A DNA stretch of 64,000 bases from Lucinisca nassula (lineage: Eukaryota; Mollusca; Bivalvia; Lucinida; Lucinidae). Shown one piece after another: positions 23,476 through 34,474 of the stretch (its first letter is position 1; every line of letters begins with the position of its first letter). The DNA is taken from contig CAUZLF010000733.1 of assembly GCA_963580285.1 (NCBI GenBank), positions 89,001 through 153,000 of the forward strand, written 5' to 3'. The notes beneath the pieces were generated by a model that was not told the DNA's origin, did no database searches, and saw only the letters and a list, made by a program, of their open reading frames with translations. The position numbers were made by a program, and so were the translations under genes.

Positions 23476-23597
23476 GAAACGTTGCACATTTTAACGTGAC
23501 ATATAAGTGTGCCAGCTTGGAAACTGACATGATCTCACTTCAATGTATTTTGCTGATATTTTGTCAAAAATAGCAGGCACTCGTGATGGTGTCGACA

Positions 23598-23743
23598 CAT
23601 TACGATAACACACCTGTATGACATAACTTATGTCTCTGTGCAAAAATAAGAAAAAAATAATATATACCCCTTTAAACCCCTGTTTTCTCTATGTGATGAG
23701 CGGTTTGAAGGGGTACTCATTTCACGGACTTTTTATCGTGATG
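23598..23743. mobile_element. MITE family M, deletion copy M5
   Basis: Ends CATTACGATAACACACCTGT and TTTTATCGTGATG are retained, with the GGGG block between them; the core hairpin is deleted. Confidence 0.75.
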
Positions 23744-23755
23744 TTTGTTCTGTTT

Positions 23756-23850
23756 AGCTGGCCTTACGAAAGTAAGGGGAGCTATTACCATACCCCCGGC
23801 CTCCGTCGTCAGCGTCGGCGTCCATATTTGGTTAAAGTTTACCTGAAGGT
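23756..23850 (+). mobile_element. Terminal part of tandem-core-type element Q
   Basis: TAGCTGGCCTTACGAAAGTA, AGCTATTACCATACCCCCGG and GTCGTCAGCGTCGGCGTCC match the inverted copy at 62755-62850. The right end is not defined. Confidence 0.6.
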
Positions 23851-24426
23851 CTTATTTATGATGTTTTACAAATTAATTGTGATGTTTTATAATTAATTGT
23901 CACACAAAACTAACAATTGATAAAAAAAAAAGAAAAAAAATATATTTTACACAATCTTTTTTCTCCAATTCCAAGGATTTTTTGCTTGTATTGGACATTA
24001 AGGTGTAACTATACCAAATTTAAAAAAAGATTTTGAGAAGTAAATAATTTCCTCTGTATTGCCTCCATTATTTCCCTTTGTTAAATGTTTGTAAACCTGC
24101 AAGTTCAGTGTATATAGTCTTTCAAAACGCAGTGAGACGTGATTGCACTTTTAATTTTGGACTCGTCCGTGTTTTAGGTAAGATATTTTTACACCGGGCG
24201 ATAGTTACCGTCATATTCTTAATCTGGGGCGTCATGTAACCAGATTGACGACCAGTCGAGACACTTTAGTAACACGTCTTCCATCTTGGAGATCTAGGGT
24301 TCGAATCTTGGGCAGATGTTTTTTTTTTTTTTTATTTTATTTTTTTTTTTATTTATTTATTTTTACTTTTCTTTAACATTTTTTCGAACCTATAAAATTG
24401 GAGCACATGAGATGTTTGTATGTGTG
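23851..24426. other. AT-rich stretch, T-runs, one tRNA-like motif
   Basis: A box-B-like GGGTTCGAATCTTGG lies at 24297-24311, followed by T-runs. No complete tRNA fold was found. Confidence 0.4.
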
Positions 24427-24720
24427 TTTGTTTGTTTGATTGATTGATTTGAGGTTTATTTTCCCCGTCAAGTTTGGAACAGTTGCTTTCAGTTTTGTGA
24501 GGTTTTTACCCGACACTGAGATGAAACGACATCCCAAGTTCTGCCACCCAATACAATTAAACGGGTTTAATAAGTATGGACGGTCAAACCCGCACCACTT
24601 TGCCTGGGCAGGTTCGGACTTACTAAGCTGTTTACCATTGCTCATGTGTCGTCAGTTTCAGATCCGCTTGGAAGCATCGTGCAGCTCGATCTATTTCTCC
24701 AAGCCCCGATGGGCGGGGCC
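24427..24720 (-). mobile_element. SINE-B copy
   Basis: Complete from the TTTGTTTG/GATT tail at the left to the GGGCGGGGCC head at the right. Confidence 0.85.
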
Positions 24721-24882
24721 ATCATATTAGATGTATATTCATTTTATTGAAAAGATGGAAAGAGCACAAGCGAATCGTTGCAGCTCGGATTCAAGAAGTA
24801 TTATAAAAATGTTACTATATTTGAACGTACGTTCATAGCCGTCAGTGAAGGCAAATGCGCTGTTGAAATGAATCTGAAATTT

Positions 24883-25180
24883 GAATTGGGCTTTTACGGC
24901 CCAGGCAACACTATTTAGGTCATTTTTGAGCCGGTCAGTTTACTAATCCACACATATCCTTGGCAAGCTTATACGTAAGCGGTTAACCAGTACAATGCAC
25001 ATTCTTTCCCCAGAAACTAACAACTGCCATTCTTGAATCAGCAGAAAGGAGGGAATGGGCATGGAAAAGATTTCATGATCAATCTCCATGGGAAATAATG
25101 TTGCTGACCCCGGCAGGTATCGAGCCCGCGTCCTATTGACCATCAGTCAGACGCGCATCCGACTGAACTACCGAGGCCGC
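24883..25180 (-). mobile_element. tRNA-derived SINE-A copy
   Basis: Tail-side GGCTTTTACGGCCCAGGCAA at the left; tRNA-like head ending GAGGCCGC at the right, with box B on the minus strand reading GGGCTCGATACC. No clear target duplication. Confidence 0.85.
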
Positions 25181-25317
25181 ATCCAACATAAAAATATAAT
25201 TGTTGAAAATAAAACAAAGGAAACAAAATATAAATGATGTAAATATAAAAAATAAAGAAAATAACTTTAAACATAAAAAAGATAAAATAAAAAGGAAAAA
25301 TCAATATAAAAAAAAAA

Positions 25318-25395
25318 ATGTGCCACTGGGACTCGAACCCTCGTCTAAAAGATTTTTAGTGTGACTCGCAGTACATCCACTCGGCCATGACTTCT
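25318..25395 (-). tRNA. tRNA-like sequence (Leu/Ser-like, probable pseudogene)
   Basis: Read on the minus strand: box A TGGCCGAGTGG, box B GGTTCGAGTCC, and acceptor halves GTCATGG and CAGTGGC that pair in most positions. The anticodon arm does not pair cleanly, so identity cannot be assigned. It may be a tRNA pseudogene or a SINE head rather than a functional tRNA. Confidence 0.4.
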
Positions 25396-25689
25396 AGATA
25401 GATAATATCAAAACATTGATTTATATCTTTAAAATCACGAGAAAAAAAGTATCCGAAACCTGCTTCCCCTAAAAAATGGAATCGACTCGTCTCGCTTAAA
25501 CTTTGAACTCTCAAAGGTCGTTGATAAACTATAGATCGATGACTGTTTACTGAACACTACGTCATACGGACGGATCCATCAGAAACCGTTATGTAGGGTT
25601 ACCAACTTTTCCCTCGCTTTATTCGCAAAACCTTTGCTGTATATTATTCTTATATGACACCAGTAAAGAAATACGATGTGGCGGTATTG

Positions 25690-25755
25690 GTTAGATAGAA
25701 AACATTCACTACCTATTTATCCAAAGGTCGTAGGTTCGAATCCCAAATTTTGAAT
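25690..25755 (+). other. tRNA-like sequence with box B
   Basis: GTATTGGTTAGATAG resembles box A and GGTTCGAATCCC matches box B; the arms do not pair well. Confidence 0.35.
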
Positions 25756-25802
25756 AACATTTTTGTTTTTCGTATTTTTTCTGTTTAATTCACAGGTTTA
25801 TG

Positions 25803-26291
25803 CACCTTGGGCAAGAAATGCTCAAGCCTGAGGTTTTGGAACTTTGCAAACGAAATAAACCCGCTCCCACTTATCAAGTTGACCTGCTTTTGAAGAGACA
25901 CTCGGCTAGCACCATACAATCGTGATCTGAATGCCAGTGAGATGATATGGGAAATTTGAAAGGTTATACAAGTATAGGCCGACGAAATTTAAAGCTTCAC
26001 ATGACAGATATCAAGGCTCTGATCGAAGAAAGCATTGAAATTGTTGAAAAAGAATGGTCTGCTTGCTGTACATATGTCAAGAAGGCTGAACAGGACTATT
26101 GGAAAAGTAGCATCGCTGTCGAGGCTGATGTGGAGCGAATCATTAACCACGTGGCCTCTGACTGTGACGTTAGGGATGATAGCGACGGAGGTACAGAGAC
26201 TGTTTCTGGGGTGATGAATCTTCCGACAGTGCCGAAGACTCAAAACTGTTTCTGTAATGCAATTTTGAAATATGAAATTCTGAAATTGTGA
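25803..26291 (+). pseudogene. DDE transposase C-terminal remnant (IS630/Tc1-like), frameshifted
   Basis: Three consecutive reading-frame segments form the end of a DDE transposase. Frame one (from about 25803) reads ELCKRNKPAPTYQVDLLLKR, a linker usual in this family. Frame two (about 25894-25946) reads RLAPYNRDLNASEMIW, matching the family phrase LPPY..xLNPIExIW whose glutamate is the third catalytic acid. Frame three (25947-26291) starts GNLKGYTS and ends with a helical, acidic tail. At least two frameshifts are present. No start codon or upstream catalytic domain is seen; a splice-acceptor-like pyrimidine tract ending CAG precedes it at about 25793. Family level is secure, exact lineage is not. 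Confidence 0.75.
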
Positions 26292-26411
26292 AATTCAAGC
26301 TAACGTGAATTGCTGAAATTTTAAAATAATTAATTACATATTAATAAAAAATTCAAAGGAAAAAATCAAAATAGGAAAAAACAAACTCTTAGAATAAAAA
26401 AACACAAAACG

Positions 26412-26413
<2 letters not shown>

Positions 26414-26471
<58 letters not shown>
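26414..26471. repeat. (CA)n microsatellite
   Basis: About 29 CA units followed by A-rich sequence. Confidence 0.95.
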
Positions 26472-26476
<5 letters not shown>

Positions 26477-27009
26477 CAAAAAAAAAACAACAAAAAAACA
26501 AACAAATATATATATATAATAAAAATTATCAAAACTATATGGGGAGCTGTAGCAAGGCTCAAAATATATGTGATATAATTTCATTAAAATAAGACAGAAA
26601 AAAAAGAAATAAAAGTTTTAAAATAATTACACAGTGCAAGTATCTATTCCATCCCTCGCCCTCACCATAACGGGAAGTTCAATGATTGCGAGTTGTAACT
26701 GGAACCACTCGGCTATTAGTTATTCAAGAGCATTTTTGCGTACAGTAAACCTACATTCAAAACCATGCCTACCATCAAATTATTACGTAAGTTATTTGTC
26801 TTTAAGTTTTTAGTTCTTCTCGTCAATTTTTGTCATATTTTTATTTTCTATCTTTTATAATTCAAACAATGTGTTCTATTGTTACGCATGAGAATGAGTT
26901 TCAGCTTTTATTTTAGAAGTTTGCCTTTACTAATGACATTGTCATCCCTTGATAACGGTATCAGATGGACCGGCCCGTGTGACGTAATGTTCAGTAAACA
27001 TTCATCGAA
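26472..27009. other. No gene; one minus-strand box-A-like motif
   Basis: AT-rich. TAGCCGAGTGG on the minus strand near 26708-26718 resembles tRNA box A without a good box B. Confidence 0.35.
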
Positions 27010-27066
27010 CTACAGTAGATAGAGCGCAGGACTCTGAATCAAAGGGTCGTGAGTAAAAATCCTCTA
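27010..27066 (+). other. Degenerate tRNA-like sequence
   Basis: TAGAGCGCAGGACTCTGAAT and CAAAGGGTCGTGAGT resemble the minus-strand tRNA-like sequence at 60764-60846 (GGCTCTGAATCAAAGGG). Box B has decayed. Long T-runs follow. Confidence 0.4.
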
Positions 27067-27316
27067 GGAGGATTTTTCGTTGTTTTTTTTTTTTTTTTTT
27101 GTTTTTTTTTTTTTTTGTTTATTATATCACAGCATATAAACAATTATTATTACTTGGAAGATTGTAGATTTTTTTATCATATGAGCCCCGCTAAGCGAAT
27201 TTGTGTCTTCGAGCATTCCGTCATGTCAAATTTCAACTGCGCATGCCAAGCCATTCATAGGGGCCAGGGATATGGCTTTCTGTCTGAAAGTTCCTCTTGA
27301 ATCACTGCTTGAATGG

Positions 27317-27382
27317 GCGAGCAGCGAAGGTTCTGGCGAGACTGCGCGGATGCGCAGGCTCGCCTGAACCTTCGCTGCTCGC
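27317..27382. repeat. GC-rich near-perfect hairpin
   Basis: Arms of about 31 bp starting GCGAGCAGCGAAGGTTC meet at a four-base loop; only a couple of positions mismatch. Unusually GC-rich for the window. Confidence 0.8.
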
Positions 27383-27489
27383 ATAGGCGATAAGTACCAA
27401 AATCGCTTGACAGGGCCCATATATAGATTTCGTTGTATTTTTTTTTTCTCTCTTTTTTTTTTTTTTTTTTCTTGTTCATTTGCTCTTAA

Positions 27490-28834
27490 GGGTACTATTT
27501 TGGCTCTCTTTCATTTGCTGTAGTCTGTTTAGCTCTTTAAAGAAGTCCACCAAAGGCTATGTCGTGCCCGTGGGGGCGCAAAGTCACCGAACCATGTAAT
27601 CTATGACAAGGTCAAATATTAATGCTTCCATAAAAGTTGCCATTCCTAGATGCAAGCTTGTATATCAAGTATCATTAATGAAGCTGTAACAGCTGTTGAG
27701 AAATGAACTTAAACATTAGGTTGAACACTAGGGTTGATGCAATAGTTCACTAAGTCAGTGAACCATGAAATTTATGTCAAGGCCAAATATGGATGCGTGC
27801 ATTAAATCGCTATCCCTAGATACAAGTTTGTACCAAGTATCATCATTAAAGCGCTTATAGTTCTTTTGAAATGAACTTGACCATTAGGGTGAACGCTAGG
27901 GTGGTCGCCATATTTCACAAAGTCAGTGAAACATAAATTGTAGGTCAAGGTCAAATATGGAGGCTTGCATTAAAATTGCCATCCCTAGATACAAGTTTGT
28001 ACAAAATATCATTAATGAAGCTCTTATAGGTCTTGAGAAATAAACTTGACCATTAGGGTGAACGTTGGATGGTCACAATATTTTACAAAGTCAGTGAACC
28101 ATGACATGTAGGTCAATTTCAAATATGGATGCTTGCATTTAAGTAAACGTCCCCAGATACAAGTTTGCACAAAGTATCATTAATGCAGCTCTTGTGGTTA
28201 TTGAGAAATTAACTTGACCATTAGGGTAAACGCTAGGGTGATCGCAATATTTTTCAAAGTCAGTGAACCATGAAATGTAGATCAAGGTCAAATGTGGATG
28301 CTTGCATTTAACTTACCATCCCCATATACAAGTTTGTACCAAGTATCATTAATGAAGCTCTTATAGTTCTTTAGAAATAAACTTGACCAGTGGTCCCAAT
28401 ATGTTACGAAGTCAGTGAACCATGAAATGTAGCTCAAGGTCAAATATATGCTTGCGTTTAAGTTGCCATCCACAGATACAAGTTTGTTCTAAGTATCATT
28501 AATGAAGCTCTTATAGTTCTTGAGAAATAAACTTGACCATTTGGGTGAACGCTAGGGTAGTCGCAAATGTTGACAAAACAGACAAACGAACGGACGAACG
28601 GACAAACGGACGGAAAACCGGACGCCTATGTCGCGCCATGCTAATAGCAGGCGCGACAAAGATGGCTTTTTCGGGCAAAACCTGCAAAATAGGAATTGCA
28701 CTTTTAAAATAAAAACACTTAAAACAAGATTTTTTCTTTTGGGCTGTTTTACAGAAGATAATATCATTTTTGATAACTTGCCTCAACCAATTTAGGCCCT
28801 CAAAGGCGAGATGTGGTGTCTTCTGACAACTCTT
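27490..28834 (+). mobile_element. Repeat family W, copy 1, split by tandem-core element T3
   Basis: The flanks TTTCATTTGCTGTAGTCTGT (about 27510) and GGGCTGTTTTACAGAAG (about 28741) are adjacent parts of one repeat in the minus-strand copy at 56275-56830. Here element T3 sits between them. Confidence 0.75.
27545..28658. mobile_element. Tandem-core element T3
   Basis: About seven units of about 155 bp (AAACTTGACCATTAGGGTGA, ACAAGTTTGTACCAAGTATC). The CCGTCC-rich stretch lies at the right (GACGAACGGACAAACGGACG), before a hairpin GTCGCGCCATGCTAATAGCA+GGCGCGAC. The left end has a degenerate GTCGTGCCCGTGGGGGCG. Confidence 0.75.
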
Positions 28835-29074
28835 GTTTTCAGCTCGACAGCCCAGTCAACACTATTTAGGTCATTTCGATTTAGTCAATTTACCAAAGCA
28901 CGCTTTTCCTGGACATGCTGATGCATAAATGGTTTAGCAGTAAAGTGCACATGCTTTCGTCAGAAACTGACACATGCCTTTCTGAAATTAGCGGAAGAAT
29001 GTGAATGACCATAGAAAAGATTATATCGACAATCCTAACGAAATGTGGTTGCCTACCAAATCTGCGACCTCCTG
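28835..29074 (-). mobile_element. tRNA-derived SINE-A, interrupted by MITE M6
   Basis: Tail and body are present (GCCCAGTCAACACTATTTAG, CAGAAACTGACACATGCC). The head stops at GCGACCTCCTG where M6 begins. Sequence after M6 (GATAAGCAATCAGCA) only loosely resembles the missing head. Confidence 0.75.
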
Positions 29075-29355
29075 CATTACGAAAACATGCCTATACCAAT
29101 ACAGTGTAACCTTTATCGCCGAAAAAAATGACAATTTTAAGATGAAAATTTGTGATATTTTTCTTTATTATACTCCAAACATAGGTTTTGGGTGCTCGTT
29201 AGAACCGCCTCATTGAGGCGGTTCTAACGAGTACCCACAACCTATGTCTTGGAGCAGAAATAAGGAAAATAATGTTTACCCCCGTAAACCCCAGTTTTCT
29301 CTATATAATGTGGGGTTTAAGGGGGTGTTCATTTTACGGACTTGTTGACGTGATG
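29075..29355. mobile_element. MITE family M, copy M6 (full length)
   Basis: CATTACGAAAACATGCC and GTTGACGTGATG ends; intact core hairpin GTTAGAACCGCCTCATTG+AGG. Confidence 0.9.
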
Positions 29356-30052
29356 GATAAGCAATCAGCAAGTAGGCTCCCTTAACGTCCTACATCACTG
29401 TCCGAAAAAAAATCTAAGCTTTTCGGGAAGCTGTTGAAACGATGGAGAATGACCAATATTGACATATTAAGTGAAAAATACCTGATTTTTTCTAATTCTA
29501 AATATTCTAAATTAAGTTTGATTATTTTATTTGTCCGACACTAAGGGATAACCCAAGCATCCCTAAATGCCTCTCATCCCTAAATTTCCGACAACATAAA
29601 ATTAACTAAGATACTTTATTAAACGTTTTCTTGAAGATTATTTTTACACAGGTTTACGGTGTTTTTTTTATGTAATAAAAATCAATTGTTAGCCATAATA
29701 CTTTCCTAGGTTACTTGTCATGCTGGCGGACTTTTAGAGATGACGGGCATTTTGGGATTCATAACTTAGGTGCTTATTTGCGAAGGTGACATATTTTTTA
29801 ACCTATGTCAAAGGTTATTTTGCCTTTGTGTTTAATTATGTTTCCCCTTTTTGGGGAGTCATATTGTTTTCCCCTGGGCGTTTGTTTGTCTGTCCATCTG
29901 TCTGTACGTCCGACTGTCCGTCTGACACAAAAACGTGTCCCCTCTATAACTTGAAAGCCGTTCAAGCTATCTACACGAAACTTCAAATAAATATTAATCA
30001 ACATTAGACGACGTGCAGAGCACAAGAACTATAACTCTTGCGTTTATACTTT
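29356..30052. other. No gene; CTGTCC-rich repeat end at 29850-30010
   Basis: The first 500 bp show nothing. The CTGTCCATCTGTCTGTACGT stretch with TATAACTTGAAAGCCGTT resembles the start of a tandem-core element without its array. Confidence 0.45.
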
Positions 30053-32624
30053 TTAGCTCACCTTAGCCGAAGGCTCACAAGGTGAGCTTATAGAATAGGT
30101 AGGCATCCGTCGTCCGTCCGTCCGTCCGTCCGTCGTCCGTCCGTCCGTCACCATCTTTGACCAGTTATATCTCTGCAAAATGCTGGCTGATCTCAATCAT
30201 TTCTCAGCTGTAGCATGCCTCTGGTCAGGGAATGATGTCATAAGCTTTTTATCGAAATTGAATGGAAACTCTTGTTTGCATGGCAACCGCAAGGTCCCAT
30301 AGACTTACAATGAGAACATGTCTGTCCATGCTGTAGTACCCTCAGGTTTGATCTGATCCTTCTGAACTGACACATAAGTCGGCTTGGGGTAAAAGCTCGA
30401 TTGAGTTAGAAAATTGCAAAGTCGACCCAATTATCATAGAGTTGTGTCCCTTTGATTGCTAAAAATGTTTATTTTTGATATTGTGATCACTGTAGCCCCC
30501 TCAGTTTTGATCGGATCTTTCTGAGACTAATATACAGTCGAACTTCAATGGCTCGAACACCTTTGGGACCTCGAAATTCTGTTCGAGACAGGGGTAGTTG
30601 GAGCCACTGAGATTACTGTCAGGAGGCATAACGGGATACTTTTAGACATCTTTTCGGTGTTCTATAATGAAAATGCATGCTGTGTGTACTCATTAGAATC
30701 GCCTCATCGAGGCGATTCTAATGAGTACACACAGCATACATTTGCAAGATAAAAGACTAAAATATCCTTAATTATCCCCCAATATTTCTTATGTAGAGGA
30801 TGTCGCTAGGGGCTCAAGAATGGGTTCGACACATCCATGGTAAACGAGCCATCGGTGTTCGAGCCATCGAAATTCTACTGTACAAGTAAATCATGGTTAA
30901 AAGCCCGGAAGAGTTCGAAAACTAGCAATGTCACTCAATTACCCACGGAGTTATGTCCCCTACTCAGCTGAAAATGCTTATGTTTGACATTGTCATCACT
31001 GTGGCCCCTTCAGTTTTGATTGGATCCTCTTGAAACTTACAAACAAGACAGTCGGGGTTAAAAAGCTCGAATGAGTTCAAACACTGGCGAGGTCGGCCTG
31101 TCATAGGTTACGTCCCCTTGAATACTGAAAATGCCTAATTTTGGGCTTGTCATCACCGTAGCCCCTTCAGTTTCTATCGTATCTTTTTGAAACCTACACG
31201 TATGTAAGGGATAAAACCTCGACTGAGTTAAAACAAATGGTGAGGTCGGCCTATATTTCCGAGAGTTATGTCCCCTTGATTACAGAAAATCCCTATATTT
31301 GACCTTGTCATGACCGTAGCCCCTTCAGTTTTTATCAGAACTTCTTGAAACTTACATGTATGTAAGTCAGGGATAAACGCTTGGATCAGTTCGAAAACTG
31401 ATGAGGTCAGCTTATTTATCATAGAGTTTCGTCCCTTTGATTGCAGATAATGCCTAATTTTTGGCCTTGTCATCCCCGTAATTCCTTCAGTTTTCATTGG
31501 ATCTTCTTGCAACTTATAGGTAAAGAAGTCAGGGATAAAAGCTAGAATTACTTCGAAAACTAACGATGTCAGTCACAGAGTTATGTCCCCTACTTTGCTG
31601 AAAATGCTTATTTTCGACCTTGTCATCACCGTTGCTCCTTCCGTTTTGATCGAATCTTTTTTAAACTTGCAAGCAAGTAAGTCAGGGATAAAACCTCGGA
31701 TGAGTTCGAAAACTAGTGAGGTTGGCCTATTTATCATATACTTACATCCCATTGATTGCAGAAAATGCCTATTTTTGACATTGTCATCACCACAGCCCTT
31801 ACAGTTTTTATGGGATCTTCTTGAAATTTACTTGTAAGCAAGTCAGGGATAAAAGCTCGAATGACTTTGAAAACCGTAGAGGTTGGCTTAATATCATAGG
31901 AGTTATGTCCCCCTTGGTTGCAGAAAATGCTAATTTTTCACATCGTCATCACCGCTGCTCCTTCAGTTTGTCTGATCTTCTTGAAACTTGCAAACAAGTA
32001 AGTCAGGGATAAAAGCTCGGATGAGTTTGAAGACTAGTGTGGTTTGCCTACTTATCATAGAGTCACATTCCTTTGATTGCAGAAATGCCTATCAGTTGAC
32101 CTTGCCATCACCATAACAGATTCAGTTTTATTGGATCTTCTTGAAACTTACTTATAAGCAAGTCGGGGATAAAAGCTCGAATGAGTTCGAAAAGCGGTGA
32201 GGTGGGCCTATTTATAATAAGAGTTATGTCCCCATTGGCTGCAGAAAATGCTTACTTTTGACCTTGTCATCACTGTAAACACTTCATTTTTGTCGAATCT
32301 TCTTGAAACTTACATGTAGGTAATTCAGGGATAAAAGTTCGGATGAGTTCAAAACAGATGGTGTCAGTCTGTTTATCAAAGAGTAATGTTTCTTTGATTA
32401 AAAACAATGCCTGTTTTTTTTTTTTTTGGCCTTGTCATCACCATAGCCCCTTCAGTTTTGATCGGATCTTTTAAAAACTTACAAACAAGTCAGGTATAAA
32501 AGCTCTTATGAGTTCAAAAATGATGAGATTGACGTATTTATTTCCCTTCGATTGCTAAAAATGCCCATTTTTGACATTCTCATCATCATAAGTCCCTAAG
32601 TTTTGAATAGATCTTTTACATAGA
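30053..32624 (+). mobile_element. Tandem-core element T4 (about 14 units of 160 bp)
   Basis: Starts with the hairpin AGCTCACCTTAGCCGAAGGC..AAGGTGAGCT, then CGTCCGTCCGTCCGTCC, then units marked by TTATGTCCCCTTGATTGCAG, CCCCTTCAGTTTTGATCGGA and GTCAGGGATAAAAGCTCG with a period of about 159 bp. The conserved right end seen in T5 and T7 is missing here. Confidence 0.85.
30533..30882. mobile_element. pogo-like MITE with TA duplication
   Basis: TA at 30533-30534 and 30881-30882 flank inverted ends CAGTCGAACTTCAATGGCTC and GAGCCATCGAAATTCTACTG, which resemble pogo/Tigger ends. Removing it restores a T4 unit. Its centre carries a family-M-like hairpin (TTAGAATCGCCTCATCGAGG). Confidence 0.85.
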
Positions 32625-32800
32625 CTTACCTATATAGAGGAAACCTTTAAAGATCCTCTTTTCTGAAACAACAAGGCTAGGTCTTTGATATTCGGTATGA
32701 AGCTTCATCTAGCGGACCTGTACCAAGATTTTTAAATTATAGCCTTGGAACGTAATATGACCCTGCACATGGTTCAACTGATGTATATGGGGGCTGTTTA
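32625..32800 (+). repeat. Single T5-type unit at the end of T4
   Basis: TTTGATATTCGGTATGAAGC and TCATCTAGCGGACCTGTACC match the unit of the 40-49 kb array, showing a mosaic with T4. Confidence 0.75.
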
Positions 32801-32814
32801 CTATTAAATCCGTA

Positions 32815-33360
32815 TTTATAGATATCCATAATTATTTATGGATATCCATAATTCGAATTATGTATATCCATAATTATTTATGGATATCCATTATTTTTTG
32901 GGATATCCATAATTATTTATGGATATCCATAATTCGAATTATGGATATCCATTATTATTTATGGATATCCATAATTCGAATAATTGATATCCATAATCTC
33001 GAACTATCGATATCCATAAAACGATCTGAATTAATGATATCCATAAATCGAATAATGGATATCCATTATTCGGCTAATTTATGGATATCCATAAATCAAA
33101 TTATGGATATCGATAAATCGAAATATTAATATTCATAAATCAAATTATGGATATCCATTATTATCTATGGATATCCATAATTATTTATAGGTAATCATAA
33201 TTTGAATTATGGATATCCATAATCTCGAATTATGGATATCCATAAATCGATCTGAATTGATGATATTCACAAATCGAATAATGGATAACCATTATTCGAT
33301 TTACTGATATCCATAATTCGAATTATGGATATCCATTATTAGGCTGATTTATGGATACCC
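32815..33360. repeat. Array of ATGGATATCCAT palindromes
   Basis: About 25 copies of ATGGATATCCAT or close variants are spaced 18-24 bp apart, linked by AATTCGAATT, AATTATTT or AATCGAAT, which are themselves largely palindromic. A larger period of about 220 bp is visible (AATCTCGAA..TATCGATATCC block near 32993 and near 33210). No coding role is seen. Confidence 0.9.
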
Positions 33361-33755
33361 CTATTTTACCTTTGACTGATCTCTAAGAACGACCTTTACT
33401 TTGAAAGAACTGCCCTGGGCCATGCTCGCGACACATCGTCTCATAATGCTTAACATTTCTGTGAAATAATTTTAAAATTCACCCAGAAATGAAAAAAATA
33501 ACGTTATTGATCGTGCATTATGCATGCATGCAAACAATTCCAATGCAAATTTAAAAATGGCTGACATATGAACGAGCGGACGGAAGGACTAAGAAAACGT
33601 ATAAAGGAGAATGACCTTGCTAGAGGCTCCCCGTTCCTAGTGAGCCTCTATCATGCCATTCGATTGCATATCTATTTATACAGTGTGTCACATGGATTTG
33701 AATATTTATTATTTTACCTGACAATCATCTTCAAACGGAGTTTGTCTGTGGTCTC
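33361..33755. other. No feature recognised
   Basis: A short hairpin AGAGGCTC..GAGCCTCT lies at 33621-33648; nothing else stands out. Confidence 0.4.
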
Positions 33756-34010
33756 ATTTCTTTGTTTACGGGCCTCCGTGGCCTAGTGGATAAGAGCGCT
33801 GACTCTTAGTCATTAGGTCTCTCACCGCCGTAGGTTCGAGCCTCGCTCGGGTCACGTGTGAGACGCCAAGTTCTGCAACGGAAGGTCAGGTGGTTTTTCT
33901 ACGGGTACTCCGGTTTTCGCCCACCTCTGATTAACGATCGGCTCGATATGAGTGAAATAATCTTGAAAGGGCCGTAAAACCCAAACCAAAAAAAAAAAAT
34001 TTCTTTGTTT
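33756..34010 (+). mobile_element. tRNA-derived SINE-E with poly-A tail and target duplication
   Basis: Element 33768-33998 is flanked by ATTTCTTTGTTT (33756-33767 and 33999-34010). Box A TGGCCTAGTGG, box B GGTTCGAGCCT, body with CACCTCTGATTAACG, and an A-run tail. Only copy of its family here. Confidence 0.9.
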
Positions 34011-34184
34011 TGCTATCTTCTCCATATAATCACAGCCTTTCCTGACTGTCGCAGAGACATGCGACTTGTTGGAGAAGTCGGCGGAGGGCCAGGTCTAAAA
34101 CGTTCCCAAAGTGATGAGTATTAAAAGCGAGAAACGAAAAAATCGACGATTCAGATTTTCTGAACGGAGTTTAGTTAACAACTC

Positions 34185-34264
34185 AACTCAACTTTATTTG
34201 CAAATCACATATCATAACATTGAATACATGAAATGCGCCCATTGAAGGCAGAGAATACCAACAA

Positions 34265-34322
<58 letters not shown>
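34185..34322 (-). repeat. Possible LINE 3' end plus (TAA)n microsatellite
   Basis: AACTCAACTCAACTTTATTT at about 34180-34200 resembles a minus-strand LINE 3' end. A pure TAA/AAT run occupies about 34266-34319. Confidence 0.5.
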
Positions 34323-34474
34323 TCAAAATTCAGTTAATTTTCGTAAATATTCGGAAGTCTCCACCGAGTCTAATAGCTAAGACACGCTACCGACCGGAGA
34401 ATTCCATATCACGGTGATTCCACACACTCAGAGCAAGCCTGCGCACATATTGACCTTATCCGCATCATTCCACG

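Noticed and set aside
25947..26291. Independent 114-codon gene
   Set aside because: It is the last frame segment of the transposase remnant; the ATG is created by a frameshift within the conserved motif.
31228..32012. Several open frames with similar residues in the 160 bp array
   Set aside because: Period and similarity follow the DNA repeat; stop codons break every frame in other units.
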